Assembly: GCF_000317305.3 (NCBI RefSeq)
Contig: NC_023036.2
Coordinates: forward strand, 2,294,001-2,358,000
Direction of reading: 5' to 3'
Length of the DNA stretch: 64,000 nt
From: Mycolicibacterium neoaurum VKM Ac-1815D
GTDB lineage: Bacteria; Actinomycetota; Actinomycetes; Mycobacteriales; Mycobacteriaceae
Part shown: positions 9,674-18,168 of the stretch, in pieces
Numbering within the stretch: position 1 is the first letter of the stretch
Layout: every line of letters starts with the position of its first letter
Program-made: the position numbers and the translations under genes
Notes under the pieces: model-generated
Database searches by the model: none
What the model saw: the letters and a program-made list of their open reading frames with translations, nothing else
What the model was told of the DNA's origin: nothing

Positions 9674-12044
9674 TTTTCAGCTCCTCCAGCTCGTCGTCGG
9701 AAATTGTGAGTCCTGTTTCGTATGCCGAGGTGTAGAGATTGAATCCCATGTCGTTTCCTTTGGCCAGTTCCGACAGGTACGTGGTCATGGCTGTTGTGGC
9801 GCTGGCGTTGTTGTTGAACGGATCGAGGGCCCCGTCACTCATGTATTGGTCGAGTATTGCTAGATCGCCTGCGCCTTTTGCTGCTGCGTATGCGGTCGCA
9901 AGGTGTATCACTTCATTGATGTTCTTCGCGGGCAGGTTCGGGTAATCCTCTTTTGGTGGAGCGCCAACGAAAAAATCACGCAATGGATCGCCCGGCAAGG
10001 CGTCGTACACGGAGATTACGTCGCCAGCTTTTGGAAATAGACTGACACCGTCGTGAATGGTGTCGTACCAAAGGGCTCGGGACTGCTGTGCTGCGGTCGC
10101 TGCGGCCTGCTTGTCTCCGGTCTGATCGTACTGATTCAAGAATTCGCCTTGGTCCATCATTCGTTGTAGATAGCCTGCAGCTTGCAGCGCTCCGGCATCG
10201 GGTGCTTGCCCGTTGACGAGAGAGTCGGAGTACTGGCTCACGTAGCCCTTCCACAGGTCTGTTGCCGCGCCGTTGAAGTCCTTGTTAGCGACTGGATCTG
10301 AATCGATGACTGCAAATAGTCCCCGCGTCACATCCATGTTGGCATTACCGCCCGGCTTGTTGAGTCCATCAAGTGACTCAAAGCCTTTGGTGTCGTTCAC
10401 ATTCGCATTGAACATGTCGTCGATATACGGGATGTTGGCTTGCGCGAGTGCCTGCGTCAGTGCGGGATTGATCTGGCCGAGCGATTGCTTGTCGTGGATA
10501 TTAAGTAGCTCTTGGTAGTTCTGACCTGTGTATATGTCGACAGCGTGCATAACTTGGCCTGCGCGCTCGGATGTATCGGCGGCATCGGGGAACAGTGTTC
10601 CAGCCGCCAGGCCATCATCGGCCCAGTCGTGTTTAAGTAGGTCGCCAATGAACTCATTGTTGGGAGAGGTGCCTCCCGCTCCGGCAAGCGCCTCATGGAC
10701 GGCAATTGGATCATGGGAGGCAGCCGATAACATGTCCTGTAGTGCGGGATCCAAGTTCTCATGAGCCCAACCCGTGCTGCCGAAGGTAGGCCAGTCTTTG
10801 CTCTCGAAGTTTTCGAGGAGCTCGCGGGACTCGGCGAGCAGCCCGTCGTTTAGAGCGCTTCCCCGTTGTAAACTAGGGTCGCCGTACTCGGCGATGGCGG
10901 CAATGTCTCGATATTCATCGAGGTAGTTATAGGGCTTATTTGGGTCGAAAGTGTCGATGACGATGCGTCCGTCAGGAAGCGTCTTTTGTTCGGGCAGTTG
11001 CGAATCGATCAAGGGCGCATCAAAGATGCTCTGGATGCTCTGTGGTAGGTTATCTTTTCCGCCGTTCAGCGGAACGTAACCGTGTTCGCCAGGCTTGAGC
11101 GTAGTGCTGGCGCCTTCAGTATGCACCTTGTCGCTGCCGACGATATGCAGCGCGTTCGATACTGCTTGCGCTTCGCTGGGCGGAAGTTTTGCGAGTATTG
11201 ATTTGATCTCAGCTGGGGATTTTCCGTCGAGCGAACTCGACAGTCCATTCAGGTATGCCATCTGATGTGGCGGAATGGTCAAACTACCGTTGTTGAGGTC
11301 AGCTTTCTCATCGGCTGAGAGCGAGGCAGCATCTTTGAGGCGCTCTGACTCCTCAGGTGTGAGTTGGCCATCGGCCAGCGATGCTCCGTCGCTGCTGCCT
11401 AAGTTGGTGCCTTCGTCGATCTCGCGTTTGAGTCGATCGTTGGCGTTCTCCTCGGTCGCGCCGTCCCCTTCAAGCGCCTCTTCGTTGCTCACCAGCTGCA
11501 CTTCATCGTCCCGCTGCTCGGGCTTGTCCTCCTTGCCCGCGCCACCGAACTTCTGATCCTGCAACGCATCCCATTCGGTGCCCAGCTTGGTGATGTCACC
11601 GGCCACCCGGTTCAATTCGGAATTGGATGTGCTGACGATCCCGGACAGCTCGCCGAGGCCCTTCTGCACGATCGGCAGTATCAACTGCTCGCGATTCTTC
11701 CCGGGTGGCACCGATGCCGCGGCGTCGACCACCCACTGGCGCAGATTGTCGAGGTTCTGCCGGCCGGTGGCGACGACGTTGGCCGACTCGTTGACGTGGC
11801 TGGCCAACCGCTTGTCCAGTACGGCCAGCTCGCCCAGCACCCGGGCGTGTTCCTTGTTCACCTCGCCGTAGGCGTTGGCGGCCGTGCCTGACCAGGCTGA
11901 CCCCGGTGCGGCGGTCTGCACCGTGGACTGCAGCTGCTGCAGTTGTGCGCTCTGGTCGAACTGCTCACCGGTCTGGGGGACCCCCGCCCCGAACGTCCGG
12001 CGAGCCTTGTCCCACGTCGACAAGAATCCCTCGAGCGCACCCAC
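9660..12044 (-). CDS. EspA/EspE-like large type VII secretion effector
   Basis: A 794-residue protein. The N-terminal 160 residues have the WxG helical hairpin of EspA/EspE-type ESX clients: Trp51-Ser-Gly53, then A-Y-G-E-V-N and a long amphipathic helix. An acidic linker (about 165-240) leads to a large region starting with L-S-A-D-E-K-A-D-L, of the type usually annotated 'TPR repeat region' in mycobacterial WxG proteins. No signal peptide is visible. The start is GTG with GGAG upstream. The first roughly 170 codons are high GC, while the remainder (below about 11.5 kb) is AT-rich, suggesting the C-terminal module has a different history. No toxin motif was recognised. Confidence 0.6.
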   Translation of the reverse strand: MGALEGFLSTWDKARRTFGAGVPQTGEQFDQSAQLQQLQSTVQTAAPGSAWSGTAANAYGEVNKEHARVLGELAVLDKRLASHVNESANVVATGRQNLDNLRQWVVDAAASVPPGKNREQLILPIVQKGLGELSGIVSTSNSELNRVAGDITKLGTEWDALQDQKFGGAGKEDKPEQRDDEVQLVSNEEALEGDGATEENANDRLKREIDEGTNLGSSDGASLADGQLTPEESERLKDAASLSADEKADLNNGSLTIPPHQMAYLNGLSSSLDGKSPAEIKSILAKLPPSEAQAVSNALHIVGSDKVHTEGASTTLKPGEHGYVPLNGGKDNLPQSIQSIFDAPLIDSQLPEQKTLPDGRIVIDTFDPNKPYNYLDEYRDIAAIAEYGDPSLQRGSALNDGLLAESRELLENFESKDWPTFGSTGWAHENLDPALQDMLSAASHDPIAVHEALAGAGGTSPNNEFIGDLLKHDWADDGLAAGTLFPDAADTSERAGQVMHAVDIYTGQNYQELLNIHDKQSLGQINPALTQALAQANIPYIDDMFNANVNDTKGFESLDGLNKPGGNANMDVTRGLFAVIDSDPVANKDFNGAATDLWKGYVSQYSDSLVNGQAPDAGALQAAGYLQRMMDQGEFLNQYDQTGDKQAAATAAQQSRALWYDTIHDGVSLFPKAGDVISVYDALPGDPLRDFFVGAPPKEDYPNLPAKNINEVIHLATAYAAAKGAGDLAILDQYMSDGALDPFNNNASATTAMTTYLSELAKGNDMGFNLYTSAYETGLTISDDELEELKNAGS

Positions 12045-12173
12045 CTGATCTCCGTCCCCCGATCCAGCCCTTTGAGTCTATTTGCCGGACGATGCCAGAA
12101 AGTGCACCTCTTTGGGAGAGGCTTGCCGAACCGTAAAACGGCAAAAGTGACAAAACCGGGACCGCTCCCTCGG

Positions 12174-12179
12174 TACCCT
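12174..12179 (+). promoter_or_regulatory. -10 hexamer of a leaderless membrane-protein gene
   Basis: TACCCT is followed by exactly 6 nt and then the GTG at 12186. No Shine-Dalgarno sequence fits, and the spacing is that of a leaderless mycobacterial transcript. This element also decides the start of the gene: an upstream ATG at 11943 would run antisense into the EspA-like gene. Confidence 0.55.
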
Positions 12180-12185
12180 GCCGCT

Positions 12186-12890
12186 GTGGAGCTGACCCTG
12201 CAACGCATCGGCGCCTGGTGCGGAACCGTCATGATCCTGCTCTACGGCGCCAGCTTTTCCGGTATAGCCCAACTGTTCCCGCCGCTGTCACCGGCCGCGT
12301 CCGCCGACCAGATCGCCGCCTTCTTCGTCGACCACAAGCTCTGGATCCGGTTCGGTGTGTCGGGCGCTCTGCTCAGCGCCGTAGTGGCGCTGCCGTTTCT
12401 GGCCGCCATCATCTTGCGGATCCGACGCGCTGAGGGCGGCTGGGGGATGCTGTCGATGACCCAGCTGATGGCCGCAACCGTCTTCGTGCCGGCCCTGCTG
12501 TTCCCGCAGTTCTTCCTCGGTGTCGCCGCCTTCCGGCCCGAGGAACGGTCCGCCGAACTCACCCAAGCCCTCAACGATGTGTTCTGGCTGTGGTTCATCG
12601 GCATCGTCGGCACCATCATCGTCCAGAACCTCACGCTGGCCGCTGCCGCATTCATCGACAAGGGTGACCCGCCGACCTTTCCGCGCTGGTACGGCTACCT
12701 CAACCTCTGGGTTGCCACGCTCTCACTACCCGGTTGCGTGGTGGTCGTCTTCAACGATGGCCCGCTGGCCTGGGACGGTGTCTTCGCCTTCTACATTCCC
12801 GGCCTGGTCCTGGTGGTGTGGCTGTTCAGCACCACGGCAGTGATGCTGAAATCGATCAGCGCCGAACAGGGCGCGCGGGCCCGCGCGTGA
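12186..12890 (+). CDS. Multi-pass membrane protein next to oxidase-like genes
   Basis: A 234-residue integral membrane protein with about six hydrophobic helices and no recognised catalytic motif. It begins V-E-L-T-L-Q-R-I-G-A-W at a GTG 6 nt downstream of a TACCCT -10 hexamer. Its TGA overlaps the GTG option of the next gene, so it is co-transcribed with the oxidase subunit III-like gene, and it probably acts in or with that membrane complex. I cannot assign a function. Confidence 0.7.
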   Translation: MELTLQRIGAWCGTVMILLYGASFSGIAQLFPPLSPAASADQIAAFFVDHKLWIRFGVSGALLSAVVALPFLAAIILRIRRAEGGWGMLSMTQLMAATVFVPALLFPQFFLGVAAFRPEERSAELTQALNDVFWLWFIGIVGTIIVQNLTLAAAAFIDKGDPPTFPRWYGYLNLWVATLSLPGCVVVVFNDGPLAWDGVFAFYIPGLVLVVWLFSTTAVMLKSISAEQGARARA

Positions 12891-12895
12891 GCGCC

Positions 12896-13468
12896 ATGGC
12901 CACGCCAATCGTTAACCGGCGCATCCCCGGTGAAAGCGGCACCTGGGTCTTCCTGTTCGGCGACATGCTCTTGTTCGGCGCCTTCTTCGTCACCTTCCTG
13001 GTCGAACGCGCCACGGCGCCGGAGGTGTTCGATGCGGCGCGCACCACCCTGCACATCGGGGTCGGTGTCACCAATACCCTTGTGCTGCTGACCAGTTCGC
13101 TCTGCGCGGTGCTGACCATCAACGCGATGCGCGCCAATCAGCACGCCATCGCGACGAGGTCGGCGGCCGCCGCGACGGTGTTGGGTATGACCTTCATCGC
13201 GCTCAAGGTCTACGAATACGTCTCGCTGGGTGCCGCGGGACACGGGCCGGGCGCCAACGATTTCTACCTGTACTACTTCATCCTCACCGGCCTGCACCTG
13301 TTCCACGTGTGCCTGGGTCTGGGTGCGCTGTCGTTCGTGCTGAGCCAAACCCGCCGACACGACCTGAGCGACACCCGCACCGCGCTGGTCGAAGGGGCAG
13401 CGTGCTTCTGGCACCTGGTCGACCTGCTGTGGATCTTCCTCTTCGCCCTGCTCTATCTGGTGAGCTGA
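12896..13468 (+). CDS. Cytochrome c oxidase subunit III / NorE-like protein
   Basis: A polytopic membrane protein of about 190 residues in the oxidase subunit III family. The opening G-E-S-G-T-W-V-F-L-F-G-D-M and the final C-F-W-H-L-V-D-L-L-W-I-F-L-F helix are typical of the NorE branch. The ATG at 12896 is chosen; a GTG at 12887 overlapping the previous stop is equally possible. The subunit IV-like gene starts on its last base. No catalytic subunit I or nitric-oxide reductase gene is in the window, so this pair must partner with a complex encoded elsewhere or have another role. Confidence 0.8.
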   Translation: MATPIVNRRIPGESGTWVFLFGDMLLFGAFFVTFLVERATAPEVFDAARTTLHIGVGVTNTLVLLTSSLCAVLTINAMRANQHAIATRSAAAATVLGMTFIALKVYEYVSLGAAGHGPGANDFYLYYFILTGLHLFHVCLGLGALSFVLSQTRRHDLSDTRTALVEGAACFWHLVDLLWIFLFALLYLVS

Positions 13469-13737
13469 TGACGGCACTGAAGCTTCTGACGAACCGGGCG
13501 GGCGCCAGCTGGCTGTTCCTGGTCGCCGCGACCGTGCTGTCCTGGGCGGTCGGTGCCGTGCACGGCACCGGATCACTGGTGGCGGTGGTGGTGTTGGGTA
13601 TCGCCGCCATCAAGGTGCGCCTGGTCGGGCTGGACTTCATGGAGTTGCGCCACGCACCGATCGCTCTGCGAGCGGCGTTCGAGGCGTACTGCGTGGGGAT
13701 GTGGGCGCTGTTGTCGGCGCTCTACCTCTGGCTCTAG
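13468..13737 (+). CDS. Cytochrome c oxidase subunit IV / NorF-like protein
   Basis: An 89-residue protein with three predicted membrane helices and the F-M-E-L-R-H-A-P motif characteristic of the small prokaryotic subunit IV (caa3 IV / NorF) family. The ATG shares an A with the TGA of the subunit III-like gene. Its TAG lies within CTAG 13734-13737, which also supplies the stop of the convergent IPP isomerase gene. It probably stabilises the subunit III-like partner in the membrane. Confidence 0.75.
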   Translation: MTALKLLTNRAGASWLFLVAATVLSWAVGAVHGTGSLVAVVVLGIAAIKVRLVGLDFMELRHAPIALRAAFEAYCVGMWALLSALYLWL

Positions 13738-14762
13738 ACCCGGTCGATCCCACCGGCACGCAACGCGGCCAGGTCGGGTGCGCCGCATCCGTGCAAACAC
13801 ACGCGCAGCTCGGCGATGAAACGTCCCAGCCAATCCTCGACCGCGGCGGCGGACTCGATCGCCGGCACCAACAACGGCTGCGCCACCGCGACCACATCGG
13901 CACCCAGCGCGATCGCCTTGGCCGCATCCATGCCCGCGCGGATGCCGCCCGAGGCGACCAGCGGCATCGACGGCAGCGTAGAGCGCACCTCCACCAAGGC
14001 CTGCGCGGTCGGAATACCCCACTCGGCCACATCCGGATCGCTCACCGAGCCGTAGCGCACGAACTGTTCGACGCGTGCCCACGATGTCCCGCCGGCGCCG
14101 GCCACATCGACGGCGGCCACCCCGATATCGGCCAACCCGCGCGCGGCAACCCCACCGATCCCGTGGCCCACCTCTTTGACCAACACCGGATACCCGACCG
14201 ACGCGATCACCTGCTGGAGCCGGGCCAGCGACCCGGCGAAATCGGTATCACCCTCGTACTGCATCGCCTCCTGCAGCGGATTGGTGTGCACCGCCAGCGC
14301 GTCGGCGCCCACCGATGCCAGCGCATCGCGTAACGACGGCACCACGTCCACACCCACCTGCGCCAGCCCGATATTGCCGATCAGCAGCACATCGGGGGCG
14401 ATATCGCGCACATGAAAACTGGTGACCGACTCATCGCCGAGCATGATGCGCTGCGAGCCGAGCATCATCCCGACACCGAGTGACTGTGCGGCCGCGGCCA
14501 GATGGCGGTTGATGGTGCCCGACAATTCCGAGCCGCCCGTCATGGCGCCGATGAGCACCGGCGCGGCCAGTCGCTTACCGAGGAACTGCGTGCTCAGGTC
14601 GATGCGGGCGAGGTCGGTCTGGGTGAGTGCGTTGTAGGGCAACCGGTAGCGCTCCAAACCCGTGCGCACCGTCTGGTACTGGACGGCCTCGGATAGGCAG
14701 ACGTCGATATGCCGACGCTTGCGCACCTGCATGCGGTCGTCGAAGCCGGGGCCGATGCTCAC
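13734..14762 (-). CDS. fni: Type II isopentenyl-diphosphate delta-isomerase (FMN-dependent)
   Basis: A 342-residue enzyme interconverting isopentenyl and dimethylallyl diphosphate in isoprenoid synthesis. It has the Idi-2 signature series: R-K-R-R-H-I-D near residue 14, the F-M-N-site segments A-M-T-G-G and M-L-G-S-Q-R, N-P-L-Q-E with [18 protein letters not shown], and S-G-G-I-R-A-G-M-D. The start is GTG. M. tuberculosis uses the unrelated type I enzyme, so this flavoenzyme may be an additional or replacement isomerase, for example for carotenoid supply. It converges on, and shares stop bases with, the subunit IV-like gene. Confidence 0.92.
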   Translation of the reverse strand: MSIGPGFDDRMQVRKRRHIDVCLSEAVQYQTVRTGLERYRLPYNALTQTDLARIDLSTQFLGKRLAAPVLIGAMTGGSELSGTINRHLAAAAQSLGVGMMLGSQRIMLGDESVTSFHVRDIAPDVLLIGNIGLAQVGVDVVPSLRDALASVGADALAVHTNPLQEAMQYEGDTDFAGSLARLQQVIASVGYPVLVKEVGHGIGGVAARGLADIGVAAVDVAGAGGTSWARVEQFVRYGSVSDPDVAEWGIPTAQALVEVRSTLPSMPLVASGGIRAGMDAAKAIALGADVVAVAQPLLVPAIESAAAVEDWLGRFIAELRVCLHGCGAPDLAALRAGGIDRV

Positions 14763-14830
14763 CGGATCGACATTGCCACATCCGGCCCGACCCGGCGGAG
14801 TGCGCCATGAACCCGGCCGTCGGTCCCTGA

Positions 14831-14836
14831 GACAAT
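14831..14836 (+). promoter_or_regulatory. -10 hexamer of leaderless ftsY
   Basis: GACAAT is followed by 6 nt and then the ftsY GTG at 14843. There is no Shine-Dalgarno sequence in the gap. The geometry matches the ffh and lepB promoters in this window. Confidence 0.5.
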
Positions 14837-14842
14837 GGCCGG

Positions 14843-16195
14843 GTGTCTGATGCCTTGTGGATCGCGCTCGCGGTCATAGCCGTACTGGTCGTCGTCGCAC
14901 TGGTCGTCGGACTGGTGCGCTACCGGAAGCGTCGGATCAGTCTCTCCGCTCCCGACACCACCACCGAGATCGACAAGTCGGGTGGTTACAAAGCCTCGAC
15001 GGGCATCACGTTCAGTTCCTCGACGGCCGCGCCGCCGGTCGAACGGATCGACACCACCGGCCTTCCGGGTGTCGGCGACGACGCGGCAGTGCCGCGGGAT
15101 GCGCCCAAGCGCACGTTCTCCGAGGTCACGCTGCCCGAGCCGGACGTCGAGACTCCTGTCGAGCCGCCGGTGGAAGAGCCCGCGCCGGTGGAAGAGCCCG
15201 CAGCCGAGCCCGAGCCCGCACCGGAACCGGAGCCGGCCGCGGAGGCCGAACCGGCCGCGGTCATCGAACCCATCGCACCCAGCGAGGGCCGCCTCGAGCG
15301 ACTGCGTGGCCGCCTCGCCAAATCCCAGAGCACGCTGGGTCGCGGCATGCTCGGCCTGCTCGGCGGTGGCGACCTCGACGAGGACTCCTGGGAAGAGATC
15401 GAGGACACCCTGCTGATCGCCGACCTCGGCCCCGTCGTCACCCAGAACGTCATCACCGCATTGCGCGCGAAGATGGCCAGCGCGTCGGTGCGCACCGAAG
15501 CCGACGCCCGCGCCGTCCTCAAGGACGTCCTGGTCGCCGAACTGCGCCCCGACCTTGACCGGTCCATCCGGGCACTCCCGCACGCCGACAAGCCCTCGGT
15601 GCTGCTCGTGGTGGGCGTCAACGGCACCGGCAAGACCACCACGGTCGGCAAGCTGGCCCGTGTCCTCGTCGCCGACGGACGCCGGGTCGTCCTCGGCGCC
15701 GCCGACACCTTCCGCGCCGCCGCCGCCGACCAGCTGCAGAGCTGGGCCGCGCGCGTCGGCGCCGATGTCGTGCGCGGGCCCGAGAACGCCGACCCTGCCT
15801 CGGTGGCCTTCGACGCCGTCGACAAGGGCATTGCGACCGGCGCCGACGTCGTGGTCGTCGACACCGCGGGCCGGCTGCACACCAAGACCGGTCTGATGGA
15901 CGAACTCGGCAAGGTCAAGCGCGTGGTGGAGAAGCGGTCCAGGGTCGACGAGGTGCTCCTGGTCCTCGACGCCACCATCGGTCAGAACAGTCTTCCGCAG
16001 GCCAAGGTTTTCGCCGAGGTCGTCGACATCACCGGCGTCGTGTTGACCAAGTTGGACGGCACCGCCAAGGGCGGCATCGTGTTCCGCGTTCAGCAGGAAC
16101 TGGGCGTCCCGGTCAAGCTGGTCGGTCTCGGTGAGGGACCCGACGATCTGGCTCCGTTCGAGCCCTCGGCATTCGTCGACGCGCTGCTCGGATAG
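14843..16195 (+). CDS. ftsY: Signal recognition particle receptor FtsY
   Basis: A 450-residue SRP receptor GTPase that docks Ffh-ribosome complexes at the membrane. The N-terminus has a hydrophobic helix (residues 4-26), as in other mycobacterial FtsY. An acidic Pro/Glu-rich A domain follows (about 95-150). The NG domain then carries G1 G-V-N-G-T-G-K-T-T near 258, D-T-A-G-R and T-K-L-D-G. The GTG start is fixed by a -10-like hexamer 6 nt upstream. It corresponds to Rv2921c. In M. tuberculosis it is adjacent to smc, but here about 10.8 kb separates them. Confidence 0.97.
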   Translation: MSDALWIALAVIAVLVVVALVVGLVRYRKRRISLSAPDTTTEIDKSGGYKASTGITFSSSTAAPPVERIDTTGLPGVGDDAAVPRDAPKRTFSEVTLPEPDVETPVEPPVEEPAPVEEPAAEPEPAPEPEPAAEAEPAAVIEPIAPSEGRLERLRGRLAKSQSTLGRGMLGLLGGGDLDEDSWEEIEDTLLIADLGPVVTQNVITALRAKMASASVRTEADARAVLKDVLVAELRPDLDRSIRALPHADKPSVLLVVGVNGTGKTTTVGKLARVLVADGRRVVLGAADTFRAAAADQLQSWAARVGADVVRGPENADPASVAFDAVDKGIATGADVVVVDTAGRLHTKTGLMDELGKVKRVVEKRSRVDEVLLVLDATIGQNSLPQAKVFAEVVDITGVVLTKLDGTAKGGIVFRVQQELGVPVKLVGLGEGPDDLAPFEPSAFVDALLG

Positions 16196-16210
16196 CGCGT
16201 GCGCAACCCG

Positions 16211-16258
16211 GAAACACACGTGTAACAGACAACGGGAATCCGTTCACGCACGCGAAAC
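16211..16258 (+). promoter_or_regulatory. Two GlnR-box-like sites before amt
   Basis: GTTCAC-N6-GAAAC at 16242-16258 fits the mycobacterial GlnR consensus gnTnAC-N6-GnAAC at every defined base. A second, weaker site GAAAC-N6-GTAAC lies at 16211-16226. The right half-sites are 32 nt apart, about three helical turns, so two dimers would bind the same face of the DNA. GlnR activates ammonium-uptake genes under nitrogen limitation. The consensus is from memory; the bases are read directly. Confidence 0.65.
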
Positions 16259-16346
16259 ATCGGTGAACCACCGATGAAACGAGGGCAAAAGAGTCTCTTC
16301 GGGAGGCCGATTACAGCGGCGCATTTCCCAAGGAGGTTCATACAAA

Positions 16347-17717
16347 GTGGTTCCTGGCTTGCACGATGTGGCCCTGGCCATACCCGACGAAAATTTCCTG
16401 CCGTTCGGCCCCGGAGGTCTGGACTCCGGCAACACGGCATGGGTGCTCGCATCCGCCGCCCTGGTGCTGTTCATGACCCCGGGCCTGGCGTTCTTCTACG
16501 GAGGTCTGTCCCGGCAGAAGTCCGTGCTGAACATGATGATGATGTCTTTCGGTTCGCTCGGCTTGGTCAGCGTCATCTACGTGCTGTGGGGCTACTCGAT
16601 GTCCTTCGCCTCCGCGCACACCGGCGAGACGCCCGGCCTGTTCTTCGATAACCCGTTCTCGCTCTTCGGGGTCAATCAGTTGACCGAGGTGCGCGAGATC
16701 AACGGAGCCGAGTCCTACGTGCTCGGCGGCTTCGGCACAGTTCCGGCCATCGTCTGGGTCGCCTTCCAGCTGACCTTCGCCGTCATCACCGTCGCCCTGA
16801 TCAGTGGCGCGGTCGCCGAGCGCATGAAGTTCGGCACCTGGCTGGCCTTCGGTGGTCTGTGGGTCACCTTCGTGTATTTCCCGCTGTCGCACATGGTCTG
16901 GGGCGGCGGTCTGCTCTCCGGTAGCGATCAGGGCCTGGCGGCCAAGCTGTTCGGTGTCGACGAGGAAGGCGCGGCCAACGTCGCACCGATCGACTTCGCC
17001 GGTGGCACCGTGGTGCACATCAACGCCGGTATGGCGGCACTGGTGCTCGCCATCCTGCTGGGCAAGCGGACCGGTTTCGGCAAGACCGCATTCCGTCCGC
17101 ACAACATCCCGTTCGTGATGCTCGGCGCGGCCATCCTGTGGTTCGGCTGGTTCGGCTTCAACGTCGGTTCCGAGGGTGGTGCCGATATGGTTGCCGGCCT
17201 CGTGTGGGTCAACACCACCGCCGCCACCGCGGCCGCGATGCTCGGCTGGTTGCTCGTGGAGCGTCTGCGTGACGGGCATGCCACCAGCGTCGGCGCCGCC
17301 TCCGGTGTGGTCGCCGGTCTGGTCGCCATCACCCCGGCCTGTGGCAATCTGACCCCGGTTTGGTCGTTGGTCGTCGGTGCGATCGCGGGCATCCTGTCGG
17401 CCTTGGCAATCGGCCTGAAGTACAAGTTCGGCTATGACGACTCGCTCGACGTCGTCGGCGTCCACCTGATCGCCGGCCTCTGGGGCACCGTGTCGCTGGG
17501 CTTCTTCGCCACCGAAACCGGGCTGTTCGTCGGCGGTGACTACAAGCAGTTGGTGGTCCAGGTCGTGATCGCAGGTGTGGCACTGCTGTTCACCGCGGTG
17601 CTGACGACGATCATCGCCTTCGTGGTCAAGCCACTAGGCTGGCGAGTCAGTCAAGAGGAAGAGGCCACCGGCATCGACGAGACCGAGCACGCAGAAACCG
17701 CTTATGAACTCGCATGA
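16347..17717 (+). CDS. amt: Ammonium transporter
   Basis: A 456-residue Amt/MEP/Rh channel with about 11 membrane helices. It carries conserved segments such as F-F-Y-G-G-L, D-F-A-G-G-T-V-V-H-I-N-A-G (with the twin-His pore histidine) and W-F-G-W-F-G-F-N. It moves ammonium into the cell for GlnA. The GTG start follows AGGAGG at 16331-16336. glnB and glnD follow closely on the same strand, the usual actinobacterial nitrogen-control operon. It corresponds to Rv2920c, and two GlnR-box-like sites lie 90-135 bases upstream. Confidence 0.96.
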   Translation: MVPGLHDVALAIPDENFLPFGPGGLDSGNTAWVLASAALVLFMTPGLAFFYGGLSRQKSVLNMMMMSFGSLGLVSVIYVLWGYSMSFASAHTGETPGLFFDNPFSLFGVNQLTEVREINGAESYVLGGFGTVPAIVWVAFQLTFAVITVALISGAVAERMKFGTWLAFGGLWVTFVYFPLSHMVWGGGLLSGSDQGLAAKLFGVDEEGAANVAPIDFAGGTVVHINAGMAALVLAILLGKRTGFGKTAFRPHNIPFVMLGAAILWFGWFGFNVGSEGGADMVAGLVWVNTTAATAAAMLGWLLVERLRDGHATSVGAASGVVAGLVAITPACGNLTPVWSLVVGAIAGILSALAIGLKYKFGYDDSLDVVGVHLIAGLWGTVSLGFFATETGLFVGGDYKQLVVQVVIAGVALLFTAVLTTIIAFVVKPLGWRVSQEEEATGIDETEHAETAYELA

Positions 17718-18095
<378 letters not shown>

Positions 18096-18168
18096 TCATC
18101 CGGTGATGGAGGTCGTTTCCCGGCCATGTACGCAAGACCGTTCAACGTAGGGCCGGGGGAGGACCGAA

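Noticed and set aside
15110..15290. The Pro/Glu-rich stretch of ftsY as a frameshift or foreign insertion
   Set aside because: An acidic low-complexity A domain is normal for actinobacterial FtsY, and the frame continues into an intact NG domain.
14759..16219. A 486-codon minus-strand frame under ftsY
   Set aside because: Antisense to a conserved GTPase. It has no domain and no ribosome site.
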